Part shown: in pieces, positions 8,495 through 16,817 of the stretch
How positions within the stretch are numbered: position 1 is the stretch's first letter
Layout: every line of letters begins with the position of its first letter
Assembly: GCF_900108175.1 (NCBI RefSeq)
Contig: NZ_FNVO01000002.1
Span: 311,051 to 375,050 of the forward strand
Reading direction: 5' to 3'
Length of the DNA: 64,000 nucleotides
Source: Thermomonospora echinospora
Lineage (GTDB): Bacteria > Actinomycetota > Actinomycetes > Streptosporangiales > Streptosporangiaceae
Program-made: the position numbers and the translations under genes
The notes under the pieces: generated by a model
Database searches by the model: none
Told to the model about the DNA's origin: nothing
Seen by the model: only the letters and a program-made list of their open reading frames with translations

Positions 8495-9688
8495 TCAGCG
8501 CAGCACCACGCAGGAGGGGCTGGCGATCCGCAGCGGGGCGCCGACCGGGTCCAGTCGGCCGGTGCCGGGGGCGACGCGCAGCGCGGTGACCGACTGGCCC
8601 TTCTCGCTGGCGGCGTACAGGAACTCGCCCGAGCGGTCCAGCACGATGTCGCGGGGCCACCGGCTCCCGGGCGCCTTGGCCGTCACCGGCTGCGACTCCA
8701 CCACCCGCAGCGTCCGGCCGGCGTCCCGCACCCGGTAGACGGTGACGGTGTCCAGCCCCCGGTCGGCCGCGAACAGCAGCCGGCCGTCGGGGGAGATCCG
8801 CACCCCGGACGGGGCGTTGCGCGGGTCCACGCCCGGCGGCACCACCGAGGCCCAGCCGAGCACGGCCAGTCTGGCCGTCCGCGGGTCATAGCCGCAGATC
8901 GCCACCGTGTGCCCCAGCTCGTTGACCACGTAGACGATCCGGCCGGACGGGTGGAAGGCCAGATGGCGCGGCCCGACCCCCCGGCCGATGAAGCTCCGGG
9001 CGCGCAGGGTGAGCCTTCCGGTCGCCGGGTCGAGGCCATAGACGTACACGTGGTCGTCGCCCTTGTCGGGCACCAGCACGTCCCCGGACGTCCCGAACGC
9101 GACCATGTGCGGGTGCGGCCCGCGTTGCTCCACCGGGTGCGGACCCGATCCGGTCTGCTCGGCCAGGTCCGCCAGCGGTCCCAGTCCGCCGTCTCCTCGG
9201 AGGGGATGGACGGCGACCCCTCCGGAGTCGTAGTTGACCGTCACCAGGTAGCGGCCGGTGGGGTCGATGGCCAGGTGGACCGGGGTGCTGCCCTCCGTGG
9301 GCCGCTGGTTGATCGGGGAGAGCCGGCCCCGGCGGTCGATCGACAGCGCGTGCACCGTCCCCCGCGCGGTCTGGCCGACCGCGTACAGCACGTCCCGGCG
9401 CGGCGACAGCGCCAGGTAGGTGGGGTTGTCGATGCCGCGGAAGTACCCGTCCAGGGACAGCGCGCCGGTGCGTCCGTCGACGGTGGCCAGCCCGATGCCG
9501 GGCAGGTCCGGCAGCCCGAACTCGCCCTCGGTGAACCCTCCGATGTAGGCCCGGCGGGCGACCGGCCCACCCGGCCGGCCCACCCGGCCCAGCGCGGTGC
9601 CGGCGACCGCCCAGGTCAGCCCGCCGGCGCCCAGCGCCAGCCCGGTCGTGCCCAGGAAGTGCCGGCGGTCGATCGGCGTGCGGCCCAT
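8495..9688 (-). CDS. Tat-exported lactonase-family (YbhE/Pgl-like) seven-bladed beta-propeller
   Basis: A 397-aa protein beginning with a twin-arginine signal (DRRHFLG followed by a hydrophobic, alanine-rich stretch to about residue 35). The mature protein has repeated blades with motifs such as PTYLALSP, PVHLAIDPTGRYL, PRHLAFHPSGRIVYV, GVRISPDGRLLFAA and PRDIVLDRSGEFLYAA. This is the pattern of the 6-phosphogluconolactonase-like lactonase family. It is the last gene of the leftward AfsA operon, 19 bp after a membrane-protein gene. Turnover of a lactone signal or product is possible but is only suggested by context. Confidence 0.85.
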   Translation of the reverse strand: MGRTPIDRRHFLGTTGLALGAGGLTWAVAGTALGRVGRPGGPVARRAYIGGFTEGEFGLPDLPGIGLATVDGRTGALSLDGYFRGIDNPTYLALSPRRDVLYAVGQTARGTVHALSIDRRGRLSPINQRPTEGSTPVHLAIDPTGRYLVTVNYDSGGVAVHPLRGDGGLGPLADLAEQTGSGPHPVEQRGPHPHMVAFGTSGDVLVPDKGDDHVYVYGLDPATGRLTLRARSFIGRGVGPRHLAFHPSGRIVYVVNELGHTVAICGYDPRTARLAVLGWASVVPPGVDPRNAPSGVRISPDGRLLFAADRGLDTVTVYRVRDAGRTLRVVESQPVTAKAPGSRWPRDIVLDRSGEFLYAASEKGQSVTALRVAPGTGRLDPVGAPLRIASPSCVVLR

Positions 9689-9707
9689 CGTGACTCCCTT
9701 CCGGCGG

Positions 9708-10760
9708 TCAGCCGCCGCCCACCATGCCCGACAGCAGAAAGGCCAGCCCGCCGAAGCCCGTCCCGACCAGCGTCTGGAGGGCCGGGCGCCGCCGGCGGAA
9801 CCACGGCACCCGGCGCAGCCCGGCCAGCGCCGCGATGGCGGCCGCCCAGACCGGCAGCATCAGCCGCAGCATGATCTCGCTGAAGAACAGCGCCCCGGCC
9901 TGGCCGGTCATGCAGGCGGTCGGCCCGCACTCGGCCGGTGCCCGGTCCGGCGCCAGCAGCGGCCAGCCGACGGCCATCGCCACCGGCACCGCCAGCATCC
10001 CGGCGCTGATCCACAGGTACGGGCCGCGCGAGGGCTCCGGTCCGTCCTCGGCGGACGGTCCATCCTCGGCAGGTGACCCGGCCTCAGCGGACGGTCCACC
10101 CTCGACGGACGGCCCGACCCCGACGGGCGATCCGACCCTGACGGACGGTCCGACCCTGACGGGGGGTCCCTCCTCGGCAGGTGACCCGGCCCCGGCGGAC
10201 GATCTGGCCCCGGCGGGCGGTCCGTCGCCGCGCGGCACCAGCGGGATCAGCGCGGCGGCGACCGGCCAGCCGAGCAGCAGCCCGTGCAGCCCCCCGTAGG
10301 CGCCCTGCGCGAAGGCCGACCACGCGATCTCCGTCACGGGCGGCGGCGGCCGCCCGTCCCCGAAGTCCGCGACGGCCGTACGCAGCAGTTCGGTGATCGC
10401 CCCCGCGCCGAGCCAGGCCAGCGCGAGCGAGGCCCAGCCGACCAGCAGGACCCGCCACCACCGTTCCCCCCACCGCCAGTCCACCGCCTTGGCGTACAGC
10501 AGGGGGACCGCCAGCAGCAGGGCCACGCCGACGAGCAGGGCCGGGGAGGCCGGAGCCGGTCTCCCCGGCAGGGACACCGCCGGCAGCCGGGGGGCGATCG
10601 GGGCCAGCGGTCCGGTGTAGGTGCCCCAGTCCGCGAACAGCGCCGTGACCAGAGAGGTCAGCACGGCGGTGGCCAGTGCCACCCGGCGGGGCGCGTCCGC
10701 GGACGGCACGGCCCGGGGGATGCGCCGGGCCGTGCGGGCGGGGGCGTGGGCGATGTCCAT
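9708..10760 (-). CDS. Membrane protein with a hexapeptide-repeat loop, function unknown
   Basis: A 350-aa protein with about eight hydrophobic segments. They include VALATAVLTSLVTALF near residue 30, LLVGVALLLAVPLLY near 73, VLLVGWASLALAWLGAG near 110, and a C-terminal set starting with WISAGMLAVPVAMAVGWPLL. Between the two membrane halves is a low-complexity segment of G-P/S-x-A/V-E/R-x units encoded by an 18-bp minisatellite. The start is taken at ATG 10760 (MDIAHAP). A longer frame reaches 10937 but overlaps the acyltransferase gene. No family is recognised. It is transcribed with the MCAT and AfsA genes. Confidence 0.75.
   Translation of the reverse strand: MDIAHAPARTARRIPRAVPSADAPRRVALATAVLTSLVTALFADWGTYTGPLAPIAPRLPAVSLPGRPAPASPALLVGVALLLAVPLLYAKAVDWRWGERWWRVLLVGWASLALAWLGAGAITELLRTAVADFGDGRPPPPVTEIAWSAFAQGAYGGLHGLLLGWPVAAALIPLVPRGDGPPAGARSSAGAGSPAEEGPPVRVGPSVRVGSPVGVGPSVEGGPSAEAGSPAEDGPSAEDGPEPSRGPYLWISAGMLAVPVAMAVGWPLLAPDRAPAECGPTACMTGQAGALFFSEIMLRLMLPVWAAAIAALAGLRRVPWFRRRRPALQTLVGTGFGGLAFLLSGMVGGG
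10036..10230. repeat. Eighteen-bp coding minisatellite inside the membrane-protein gene
   Basis: About ten degenerate 18-bp units (consensus near CGGACGGTCCGACCCTGA) encode hexapeptides such as GPSAED, GSPAED, GPSVRV and GSPVGV. Units are in frame, so copy number can change without breaking the gene. Confidence 0.85.
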
Positions 10761-10779
10761 CGGTCTCCTGCCCGGCCGG

Positions 10780-11757
10780 TCAGCGGGCCGGAGCCCGGCC
10801 GGCCACGAGGTCTGCTCGCAGTACCACGTCGGCGATCCGGTCCGGCTCACCGATGTCGGCGCGTACGGCCCGCGGAGCCAGCCGCTTGGCCAGCCCGGTG
10901 AGCGTCCGGCCGGGGCCGACCTCCAGCAGCAGGTCACAGCCGAGCCGCTCGGTGAGGACGGGTACCGTCCGGCTCCACTGCACCGGCCCGGTGAGCTGCC
11001 GCAGCAGCCGGCCGCGCCAGTCCGGGCCGCCGCCGTGCGGCTCGGCGTCCACGTTGGCCACCACCGGAGCGTGGCCGTCGGCGAACACGGCCGTCTCCAG
11101 CACGGCCTCCAGTGGGCCGAGCGCCGGGGCCATCAGCGGAGTGTGGAAGGCGCCGCCGACCGGAAGCCCCACGACCCGGAGCGCTCCCCGGCGGACCGCC
11201 TCCTCACCGCAGCGGGCGACGCCGTCCGGGGTGCCGGAGACCACCACGTTGCCGGGTGCGTTCAGGTTGGCCGCCCACACCCGCGCGCCGTCGGCCCGCA
11301 GCCCGGCCGCCACGTCCTCGACCTCGTCCTGGTCGAGGCCGAGGACGGCGCTCATCGCGCCCGGCTCGGCGGCGGCGGCCTCGCGCATGGCGGTGCCTCT
11401 GGCGTGCACCAGCCGTATCCCGTCGTCGATGGACAGCACGCCCGCCGCCACCAGCGCGGTGAACTCCCCGAGGCTGTGCCCTGCGCACGCGACGGGGGTG
11501 ACCGGGCCGGTACCGGTGTCCGTGCCGAGCCCGGTCAGCTCCGCCAGGATCACCAGTTCCAGGACGAACGTGGCCAGTTGCGTGTTCTCCGTCCGGCGCA
11601 GCGTCGGCTCGTCGGCGTCCAGCAGCAGTGCCGCGACGTCACGGCCGGTGATCTCCGCCGCCCGGCCGACCAGGTCCCAGCCCGGCCGGCCCGCCCAGGG
11701 GCGGCCCATGCCGGGCCGGTGGGAGCCCTGGCCGGGGAACATCAGACCCGCTCTCAT
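10780..11757 (-). CDS. Malonyl-CoA:ACP transacylase (FabD-like)
   Basis: A 325-aa acyltransferase that would load malonyl units onto ACP. Motifs are GQGS at residues 9-12, the nucleophile elbow GHSLGE at 93-98 (Ser95), and GAFHTPLM with the catalytic His. The oxyanion residues QLAT and the GHSLGEF/FHTPLM combination point to malonyl rather than methylmalonyl specificity. Length agrees with the FabD family. Cluster-borne MCATs are uncommon in aromatic type II PKSs, which borrow FabD. Its presence beside the highly reducing PKS operon suggests a dedicated malonyl supply. It is 9 bp from the SnoaL-like gene upstream in the operon. Confidence 0.92.
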   Translation of the reverse strand: MRAGLMFPGQGSHRPGMGRPWAGRPGWDLVGRAAEITGRDVAALLLDADEPTLRRTENTQLATFVLELVILAELTGLGTDTGTGPVTPVACAGHSLGEFTALVAAGVLSIDDGIRLVHARGTAMREAAAAEPGAMSAVLGLDQDEVEDVAAGLRADGARVWAANLNAPGNVVVSGTPDGVARCGEEAVRRGALRVVGLPVGGAFHTPLMAPALGPLEAVLETAVFADGHAPVVANVDAEPHGGGPDWRGRLLRQLTGPVQWSRTVPVLTERLGCDLLLEVGPGRTLTGLAKRLAPRAVRADIGEPDRIADVVLRADLVAGRAPAR

Positions 11758-11766
11758 GGCCGGCGG

Positions 11767-12228
11767 TCAGCCCTGCCGCAGCTCGGCGAGCTGCGCCTCC
11801 GGGACGAACGGCCGCAGTTCCAGCTCCACCATGCCCAGTTGCAGCATCAGGAACAGGTCCTGGCGGCAGCCCCAGTGCTCGACCACCTTGCCGTCGGCGA
11901 CCCGGTACATGTGCATGTGCTCGATCGACACCTCACGGCCGGTCGGCGCCACGCCCAGGAAGTCGCCGACGTGCCGGCCGGTGAAGCGGACGTGGATGAG
12001 CGCCAGGTCCCCGCTGGAGAAACTGTGCAGGTGCTCCCACGTGGCGTCGGCGAACACCTCGTTCATGAAGCGGGCGGTGGCCAGGTAGCCGCCGGGTCCG
12101 CCGGGCGTCCCGGGGGGAGCCTCGTGGTCGACGAAGTCGTCGGCGACGTAGGTGTAGGCCGCCTCCTCGTCGCAGTCGTTGAACACCGCGCTCATGTGGT
12201 AGGCGATCTCCAGCGGGTCCTGGGCCAT
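11767..12228 (-). CDS. SnoaL-like / ester-cyclase family protein
   Basis: A 153-aa alpha+beta-barrel (NTF2-like) protein. It opens with an N-terminal helix (EIAYHMSAVFNDCDEEAAYTY, shown in part as EIAYHMSAVFND), followed by VADDFVDHEAPPG and the strand EHMHMYRVADGKVVEHWG. That last segment is the HMYRxxDGKIxEHW signature of the SnoaL/ester cyclase family. Such proteins close rings in polyketides or act as hydratases or isomerases. It lies between HAD phosphatase and MCAT genes in one operon, so it may act on a small AfsA-derived molecule or on a polyketide. ATG 12228 has GGAGG-like AGGGAGGACCC upstream. Confidence 0.85.
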   Translation of the reverse strand: MAQDPLEIAYHMSAVFNDCDEEAAYTYVADDFVDHEAPPGTPGGPGGYLATARFMNEVFADATWEHLHSFSSGDLALIHVRFTGRHVGDFLGVAPTGREVSIEHMHMYRVADGKVVEHWGCRQDLFLMLQLGMVELELRPFVPEAQLAELRQG

Positions 12229-12254
12229 GACGGGTCCTCCCTGTCGGATCGGGT

Positions 12255-12911
12255 TCACGGGTCGAGCAGGCGCGCGAGTTCGGCCCCGGCCGACTCGGCG
12301 TCGATGAAGTGGACGGCCTGCCAGGACGCGGCCCGCGCGCCCTCGACGTTGCGGGCGGTGTCGTCCACCAGCAGGCATTCCTCCGGGCGCACCCCGGCGC
12401 GCTTGGCCGCCAGGTCGTACATGCCGCGCTGCGGCTTGCGGTGACCGACCTCGAACGACAGCACGACGTCGTCGAACAGTTCGCCGGCGTCCACCATGCG
12501 GCGCCAGTGCGCGTCCCAGGTGGGGACCATGTTGGAGAGCATCCCGACGAACAGCCCCCGGGCGCGCAGCCCGCGCAGCACCTCCACCCACGCGTGGTTG
12601 GTCTCCCGGCCGTCGAACCAGTCGTCGGCCAAGGTGGTCGGGTACTCCCCCTGCAGGCCGTGCTCGGCGACCAGGATGTCGCCGATCTGCCGGAGCCATT
12701 CCCGCTCGGTCACCAGCGGGGTGTCTATCGGCTCCATGTAGTCGTCGGTGCCGTAACTTTCGGTCACTTTGATAATGGCCATGAAAAGCGCGTCGCGGTC
12801 GATGTCCTTACGGGTGCAGAAGCTTTCCATGGTGTGGCTGATCGGCGGTGTGACGACTCCGCCGAAGTCGGTCCACACGGCCTTGACGGCCGGTTTTCGC
12901 GAGGAATTCAC
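12255..12911 (-). CDS. HAD-superfamily phosphatase, possible butenolide-phosphate phosphatase
   Basis: A 218-aa HAD hydrolase. Motif I is VWTDFGGVV (nucleophile Asp, with FGG in place of the second Asp, as in the epoxide-hydrolase-N/YihX-like group). Motif II is MLSNM, motif III is KPQRGMYDL and motif IV is LLVDDTARNVEGA. The GTG start (12911) overlaps the AfsA stop as GTGA, implying translational coupling. In the methylenomycin furan pathway an AfsA-type butenolide synthase (MmfL) works with a phosphatase (MmfP), and this gene is placed to do the equivalent dephosphorylation. That role is inferred from context. The motifs only prove a HAD phosphatase. Confidence 0.85.
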   Translation of the reverse strand: MNSSRKPAVKAVWTDFGGVVTPPISHTMESFCTRKDIDRDALFMAIIKVTESYGTDDYMEPIDTPLVTEREWLRQIGDILVAEHGLQGEYPTTLADDWFDGRETNHAWVEVLRGLRARGLFVGMLSNMVPTWDAHWRRMVDAGELFDDVVLSFEVGHRKPQRGMYDLAAKRAGVRPEECLLVDDTARNVEGARAASWQAVHFIDAESAGAELARLLDP

Positions 12912-13963
12912 CGCTCGTTCCGTTCCGCCGCCCGCGACAGGTCGGCAAGGGTGAGGGAAAACGCCGCCACTTCCGTCGAGTTCTGGGTGAAGTCCACCCG
13001 CAGCCGCACCCGGCCGCCGTCCGGCCCGCTCGGTTCGGACGGACCGGCCGGTCCGTCCGGCGGGTCCACGACCGCAGTGGCGGTCAGCGGCGCGTCCAGC
13101 TCGGCGAACCGGCCGAAGCGCGCGGTCAGCGCGGCCACCTGCCGGCCGGTGCCGCCGCCGTCCAGCGCCAGCAGCGCCAACTGGCGTGCGGCCTCGGCCA
13201 GGATCATCGCCGGCAGATGGTCGTAGTCGTGGTCGAACAGGCCCCGGTTGGCGAAGTCGGGGGCCAGCCGGGCGGACACGGCGCCGCCCTCCCGGACCGG
13301 GTCGGCCAGCACCACGTTGCCCGGGTGGACCCGGCCGACCCGCCGGGGCTCCACCAGGCCGGTGCGCGGCTTGCCCACATAGTCGGTGGTCCAGGGCGCG
13401 GGCGTGTCGCGGCCCGCCTCGCGCAGCACCTCGTACTGGCGCGCGGTCAGCATCATCACCTGCATGGAGTGCCGGCCCACCGGCGCGCCGCCCAGGTACA
13501 GCCGCTGCTCGACGCCGACGTTGCGCAGCCGTCCCCGGCGGGTCGGCTTGCCGACGAACTCGGTGTCCACCGCAAGCTCGCCGGGCCGCTCCCCCACCGC
13601 CAGCCCCGGCAGGTCGTCCAGTTCCAGGGTGAACGTGCCGACCACGATGCTGGTGCCGACGGGGATGCCGGCGTGCGCGTGGGTGCCGCAGATGGCCGCC
13701 TGTCGGCAGGCCTCCAGCAGCAGCAGCGGGTCGAACAGCGCCGGCTCCTGGATGTGGTCGCTGTAGTAGGCGTGCGACAGCGGCAACTGGGCGGCCACCC
13801 AGGCCCGCCCGCCGCTGAGCCCGGCCTCGTCGAGTTCGGCCACGGTGCGGATGTCGGTGACGAACACCTCCGACACCGCCGCACGGTGCACCAGCGTGCG
13901 GTCCACGGTGCGGGTGTAGCCGAAGTCGGCGGGCGGCGCCGCCACCTCCTGGCCTGCTGCCAT
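12908..13963 (-). CDS. AfsA-family gamma-butyrolactone/butenolide synthase
   Basis: A 351-aa protein with two AfsA hot-dog repeats. The N-terminal half contains RTLVHRAAVSEVFVTDI and PLSHAYYSDH. The C-terminal half contains RVGRVHPGNVVLADP and LFDHDYDHLPAMILAEAARQ. VHR...EVF(V/L)TD and FDH..DH.PGM are hallmark motifs of AfsA/ScbA. These enzymes condense a beta-ketoacyl thioester with dihydroxyacetone phosphate to make the precursor of diffusible signalling lactones. It is the first gene of the leftward operon and diverges from the ACP/KS operon across 232 bp. The start ATG 13963 has AGGAACCCGGT upstream. No butyrolactone receptor gene is adjacent. Confidence 0.9.
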   Translation of the reverse strand: MAAGQEVAAPPADFGYTRTVDRTLVHRAAVSEVFVTDIRTVAELDEAGLSGGRAWVAAQLPLSHAYYSDHIQEPALFDPLLLLEACRQAAICGTHAHAGIPVGTSIVVGTFTLELDDLPGLAVGERPGELAVDTEFVGKPTRRGRLRNVGVEQRLYLGGAPVGRHSMQVMMLTARQYEVLREAGRDTPAPWTTDYVGKPRTGLVEPRRVGRVHPGNVVLADPVREGGAVSARLAPDFANRGLFDHDYDHLPAMILAEAARQLALLALDGGGTGRQVAALTARFGRFAELDAPLTATAVVDPPDGPAGPSEPSGPDGGRVRLRVDFTQNSTEVAAFSLTLADLSRAAERNER

Positions 13964-14024
13964 ACCGGGTTCCTCGCTCCTTTTCCGCTGATTTCACCGG
14001 CAGTCTCGCAGCGCCCATTCAAAG

Positions 14025-14040
14025 TCCGGTCAATGCCGGA
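14025..14040. promoter_or_regulatory. Inverted repeat TCCGG-N6-CCGGA in the AfsA/ACP divergent region
   Basis: This 16-bp perfect inverted repeat is 62 bp upstream of the AfsA start and about 155 bp upstream of the ACP start. The 5-6-5 geometry is the same as the TACCG-N6-CGGTA element at 7036. It is a candidate operator for divergent control; no more can be said from sequence. Confidence 0.35.
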
Positions 14041-14195
14041 TAAAAGCAGCCGCGGAGACTACCACTTTCGAGGGAGGCGCTACGACTTCCGAGGCCGCCG
14101 CCTTGCCGTCGGCGCTTTTCCCTCCGTACCGTCGGCAGCGAATTCCGACACCCGTCCACGACGGGGGCACGGCGGCACTTCAACGGAGGCGATTA

Positions 14196-14486
14196 ATGAT
14201 GAGCAGGCCGGATGTCGTGGAGCACGTCCCCTCCGCGCGATATCTGGAGCGGGTGCGCGAGATCGTGGCCGAGGAGCTGGAACTGGAGCCCGGCGAGCTG
14301 ACCGATCACGGCCATTTCGTGGAGGACTTCGACGGCGACTCGCTCGCCCTGATCACCGTGGTGGCCCGGATCGACCGGGAGCTGTCGGTGGAGATCCCCA
14401 AGTCCGAGCTGCCGGAGCTGACCACCCTGGCCGCGCTGTCGGCCGCGGTGCTGGCGCACGCCGGTCAGGGGCCGTCCGATGGCTGA
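14196..14486 (+). CDS. Acyl carrier protein 1 of the highly reducing type II PKS
   Basis: A 96-aa ACP with the attachment motif DGDSLAL (Ser49), preceded by the acidic loop ELEPGELTDHGHFVEDFD. Recognition helix II follows. Two adjacent ATGs are possible, at 14196 and 14199. GGAGG at 14185-14189 suits either, and a frame extending back to 14103 is not supported. The stop overlaps the KS start by 8 bp (ATGGCTGA). It would carry the polyene intermediate for the adjacent KS/CLF pair after phosphopantetheinylation. Confidence 0.93.
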   Translation: MMSRPDVVEHVPSARYLERVREIVAEELELEPGELTDHGHFVEDFDGDSLALITVVARIDRELSVEIPKSELPELTTLAALSAAVLAHAGQGPSDG

Positions 14487-15699
14487 GCGCGGCCCCCGCC
14501 GGGTGGTGATCACCGGGCTCGGTGCGGTCAGCCCGGTCGGCACCGGGGCCGCGGAGTTCGCCGCCGCCATCCGCGCCGGGGTCACCGGGACCCGGCCCAT
14601 CACCGGCTTCGACGTCTCCGGCTTCCCCTACAAGGTGGCCGGCGAGGTCCGCGACTTCGACCCCGCGCCGCTGCTGCACAACCTCGACCCCGGCGAGTGG
14701 GGGCGCAGCGGGCTGCTGGCCGCCTGCGCCGCCCGGCTGGCCACCACGGACTCCGGCATCGACCCCGAGCTGCTGGCGTCCCGGCACGTCGGCGCGATCA
14801 TGGGCACCACCAGCGGCGAGTCCACGGTGGCCAGCCGGCTGGCCGAGCAGTGGGTGCACAGCGAGATCAAGCGGCTGGACCCGCGGCTGGTCGGGCAGGC
14901 CCCGGCCGCGCAGATCGCCAACGCGGTGAGCAACGAGCTGCTGCTGACCGGCGACTCGCAGACCGTCGCCACCGCCTGCTCGGCCAGCAACTACGCCCTG
15001 GGCTACGCCTACGACCTGGTACGCACCGGCGAGGCGGACCTGATGTTCGCCGGCGGCGCGGACGCGGTCAACCGGTTCACGCACGCCGGGTTCTTCGCGC
15101 TCGGCGCGCTGGCCGAGGACGTGTGCCGCCCGTTCGACGCGCGGCGGCCGGGCATCCTGACCGGTGAGGGCGGCGCCGCGCTGCTGCTGGAGCCGCTGGA
15201 GCACGCGCTGGCCCGGGGCGCCCGCATCTACGCCGAGGTGCTGGGCTACGGCGTCAACTGCGACGCCCGGCACATGGTCCATCCGGACGCCGCCAGCATC
15301 GCCGAGTGCATGCGCAGCGCCCACCGCTCCGCCGGCATCACCCCGGACCAGGTGGACTACATCTGCGCGCACGGCACCGGCACCCCCACCAACGACGCCA
15401 CCGAGGTGATGGCCGTCCGGGAGGTGTTCGGCGACCGGACCCCGCCGATCAGCTCGATCAAGTCGATGATCGGCCACACCATGGGCGCGGCCAGCGGGTT
15501 CGGCGCGGTGATCTGCTGCAAGGCGATCCACGACGGCTTCCTGCCGCCCACCGCCAACCTGCGCGAGCTGGACGAGGCGTTCGGGCCGCTGGACGTGGTG
15601 CCCGGCCAGGGGCGGCCGGCCCGGCCGCGGATCGTGCAGAACCACGGGTTCGCGTTCGGCGGCAACAACGTCATCACCGTCTTCGGGAGGGTCTCATGA
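14479..15699 (+). CDS. Ketosynthase alpha (KS), set 1, highly reducing type II PKS
   Basis: A 406-aa FabF-like condensing enzyme. The catalytic triad is Cys167 (TACSASNYALGY), His298 (CAHGTGTPTND) and His333 (IGHTMGAASG). It pairs with the Gln-type chain-length factor encoded directly downstream (ATGA overlap). It resembles KSs of ishigamide/asukamycin-type polyene-forming type II systems more than aromatic KSalpha, because the latter carry GPV/TACSTGLDA around the Cys. Set 1 and set 2 KSs in this window align without gaps up to the active-site Cys, so they are probably paralogues from duplication. Confidence 0.92.
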   Translation: MAERGPRRVVITGLGAVSPVGTGAAEFAAAIRAGVTGTRPITGFDVSGFPYKVAGEVRDFDPAPLLHNLDPGEWGRSGLLAACAARLATTDSGIDPELLASRHVGAIMGTTSGESTVASRLAEQWVHSEIKRLDPRLVGQAPAAQIANAVSNELLLTGDSQTVATACSASNYALGYAYDLVRTGEADLMFAGGADAVNRFTHAGFFALGALAEDVCRPFDARRPGILTGEGGAALLLEPLEHALARGARIYAEVLGYGVNCDARHMVHPDAASIAECMRSAHRSAGITPDQVDYICAHGTGTPTNDATEVMAVREVFGDRTPPISSIKSMIGHTMGAASGFGAVICCKAIHDGFLPPTANLRELDEAFGPLDVVPGQGRPARPRIVQNHGFAFGGNNVITVFGRVS

Positions 15700-16817
15700 C
15701 CGCCGCCGTCGCGCCCCGGCCGCTGGCGATCACCTCGGCCGGCGTGGTGTCGGCGGCCGGGCTCGGCCTGGCGCCGCTGGGCGAGTTGCTGGCCGGGGGA
15801 CGTCCCGGGCACGCCGAGCCGGTCGGCGAGGACTCCTCCGACTACCCGCCGCGCGCGGTCCGGTCGGTGCCGGGATTCCGGCTGGCCGACCACATCGGGC
15901 GCAAGAAGATCCGCAACCTGGACCGGCTGACCGGATTCGGCATCGTGGCGACCCGGCAGGCGCTGGCGGACGCGGGCGTGGCCGCCGACGCCCCGGACCG
16001 GGCCGGCACCGGGGTGGTGCTGGCCACCAACACCGGCAGCATCGGCAGCATCGCCGAGGTCGCCCAGGACGCGCTGCTGCAGGACCGGCCCTACCTGGTC
16101 AACCCGTCCCGGTTCCCGAACACGGTGATCAACTCCTGTGCCGGGCAGATCGCCATCTGGAACCGGCTGCGCGGGATGAACGCCACCCTGGCCGCCGGCC
16201 AGCTGTCCAGCCTGTACGCCTTCCGGCACGCACTGGTCGCGCTGGGGCAGGGCCGGGCCGAACGGCTGGTGGTCGGCGGCGGCGAGGAGCTCAGCGCCAC
16301 CCTGGCCTGGGGCTGGCACGGCACCGGGGTGCTGCCCGAGCACGCCCCGCTCGGCGAGGGCTGCGCGATGTTCACCGTCGAGGACGCCGGGCGGGCCGCC
16401 GGCAAGACCGTGCTGGCCGACGTCCTGGCCTGCGAGACCGGCTACTACGGACTGCGCCGGAAACTGCAGAGCCGGGCCGACGGCCTGGCGCGGTGCATCA
16501 CCCGGGCGCTGCAGCGGGCCGGGGTCGAGCCCGGCGACGTCGACCTGGTCGTGCTGGGCGCCACCCACCATGTCGGGCTGGAGCGGATCGAGGAGCGCGG
16601 CATCCGGTACGCGCTCGGCCGTGTGCCCGAGCGGCTGCGGGTGGCCGACACGGTCGGCGAGACCTACAGCGCGGGCGGGGCCATGCAGGTCGCCGGGGTG
16701 CTGGCGGTGTGGGCCCGGACGCCCGCGGACCGGCCGCGCGTCGCGCTGGTCACCTCGGTCGGGCACGACGGCAACGCCGGCGCGCTGCTGATCCGCGGCC
16801 GGGAGGCAGGCCGATGA
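15696..16817 (+). CDS. Chain-length factor (KS beta), set 1
   Basis: A 373-aa ketosynthase-fold protein. The active-site cysteine is replaced by Gln169 (TLAAGQLSS), the CLF hallmark associated with malonyl-ACP decarboxylation and chain-length control. The His positions are also altered (VVLGATHHVG in place of CAHGTGT). It starts at ATG 15696, overlapping the KS stop, and ends over the start of the dehydratase gene (ATGA). It forms a heterodimer with the set 1 KS by analogy. It is shorter and more diverged from the set 2 CLF than the two KSs are from each other. Confidence 0.92.
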   Translation: MTAAVAPRPLAITSAGVVSAAGLGLAPLGELLAGGRPGHAEPVGEDSSDYPPRAVRSVPGFRLADHIGRKKIRNLDRLTGFGIVATRQALADAGVAADAPDRAGTGVVLATNTGSIGSIAEVAQDALLQDRPYLVNPSRFPNTVINSCAGQIAIWNRLRGMNATLAAGQLSSLYAFRHALVALGQGRAERLVVGGGEELSATLAWGWHGTGVLPEHAPLGEGCAMFTVEDAGRAAGKTVLADVLACETGYYGLRRKLQSRADGLARCITRALQRAGVEPGDVDLVVLGATHHVGLERIEERGIRYALGRVPERLRVADTVGETYSAGGAMQVAGVLAVWARTPADRPRVALVTSVGHDGNAGALLIRGREAGR

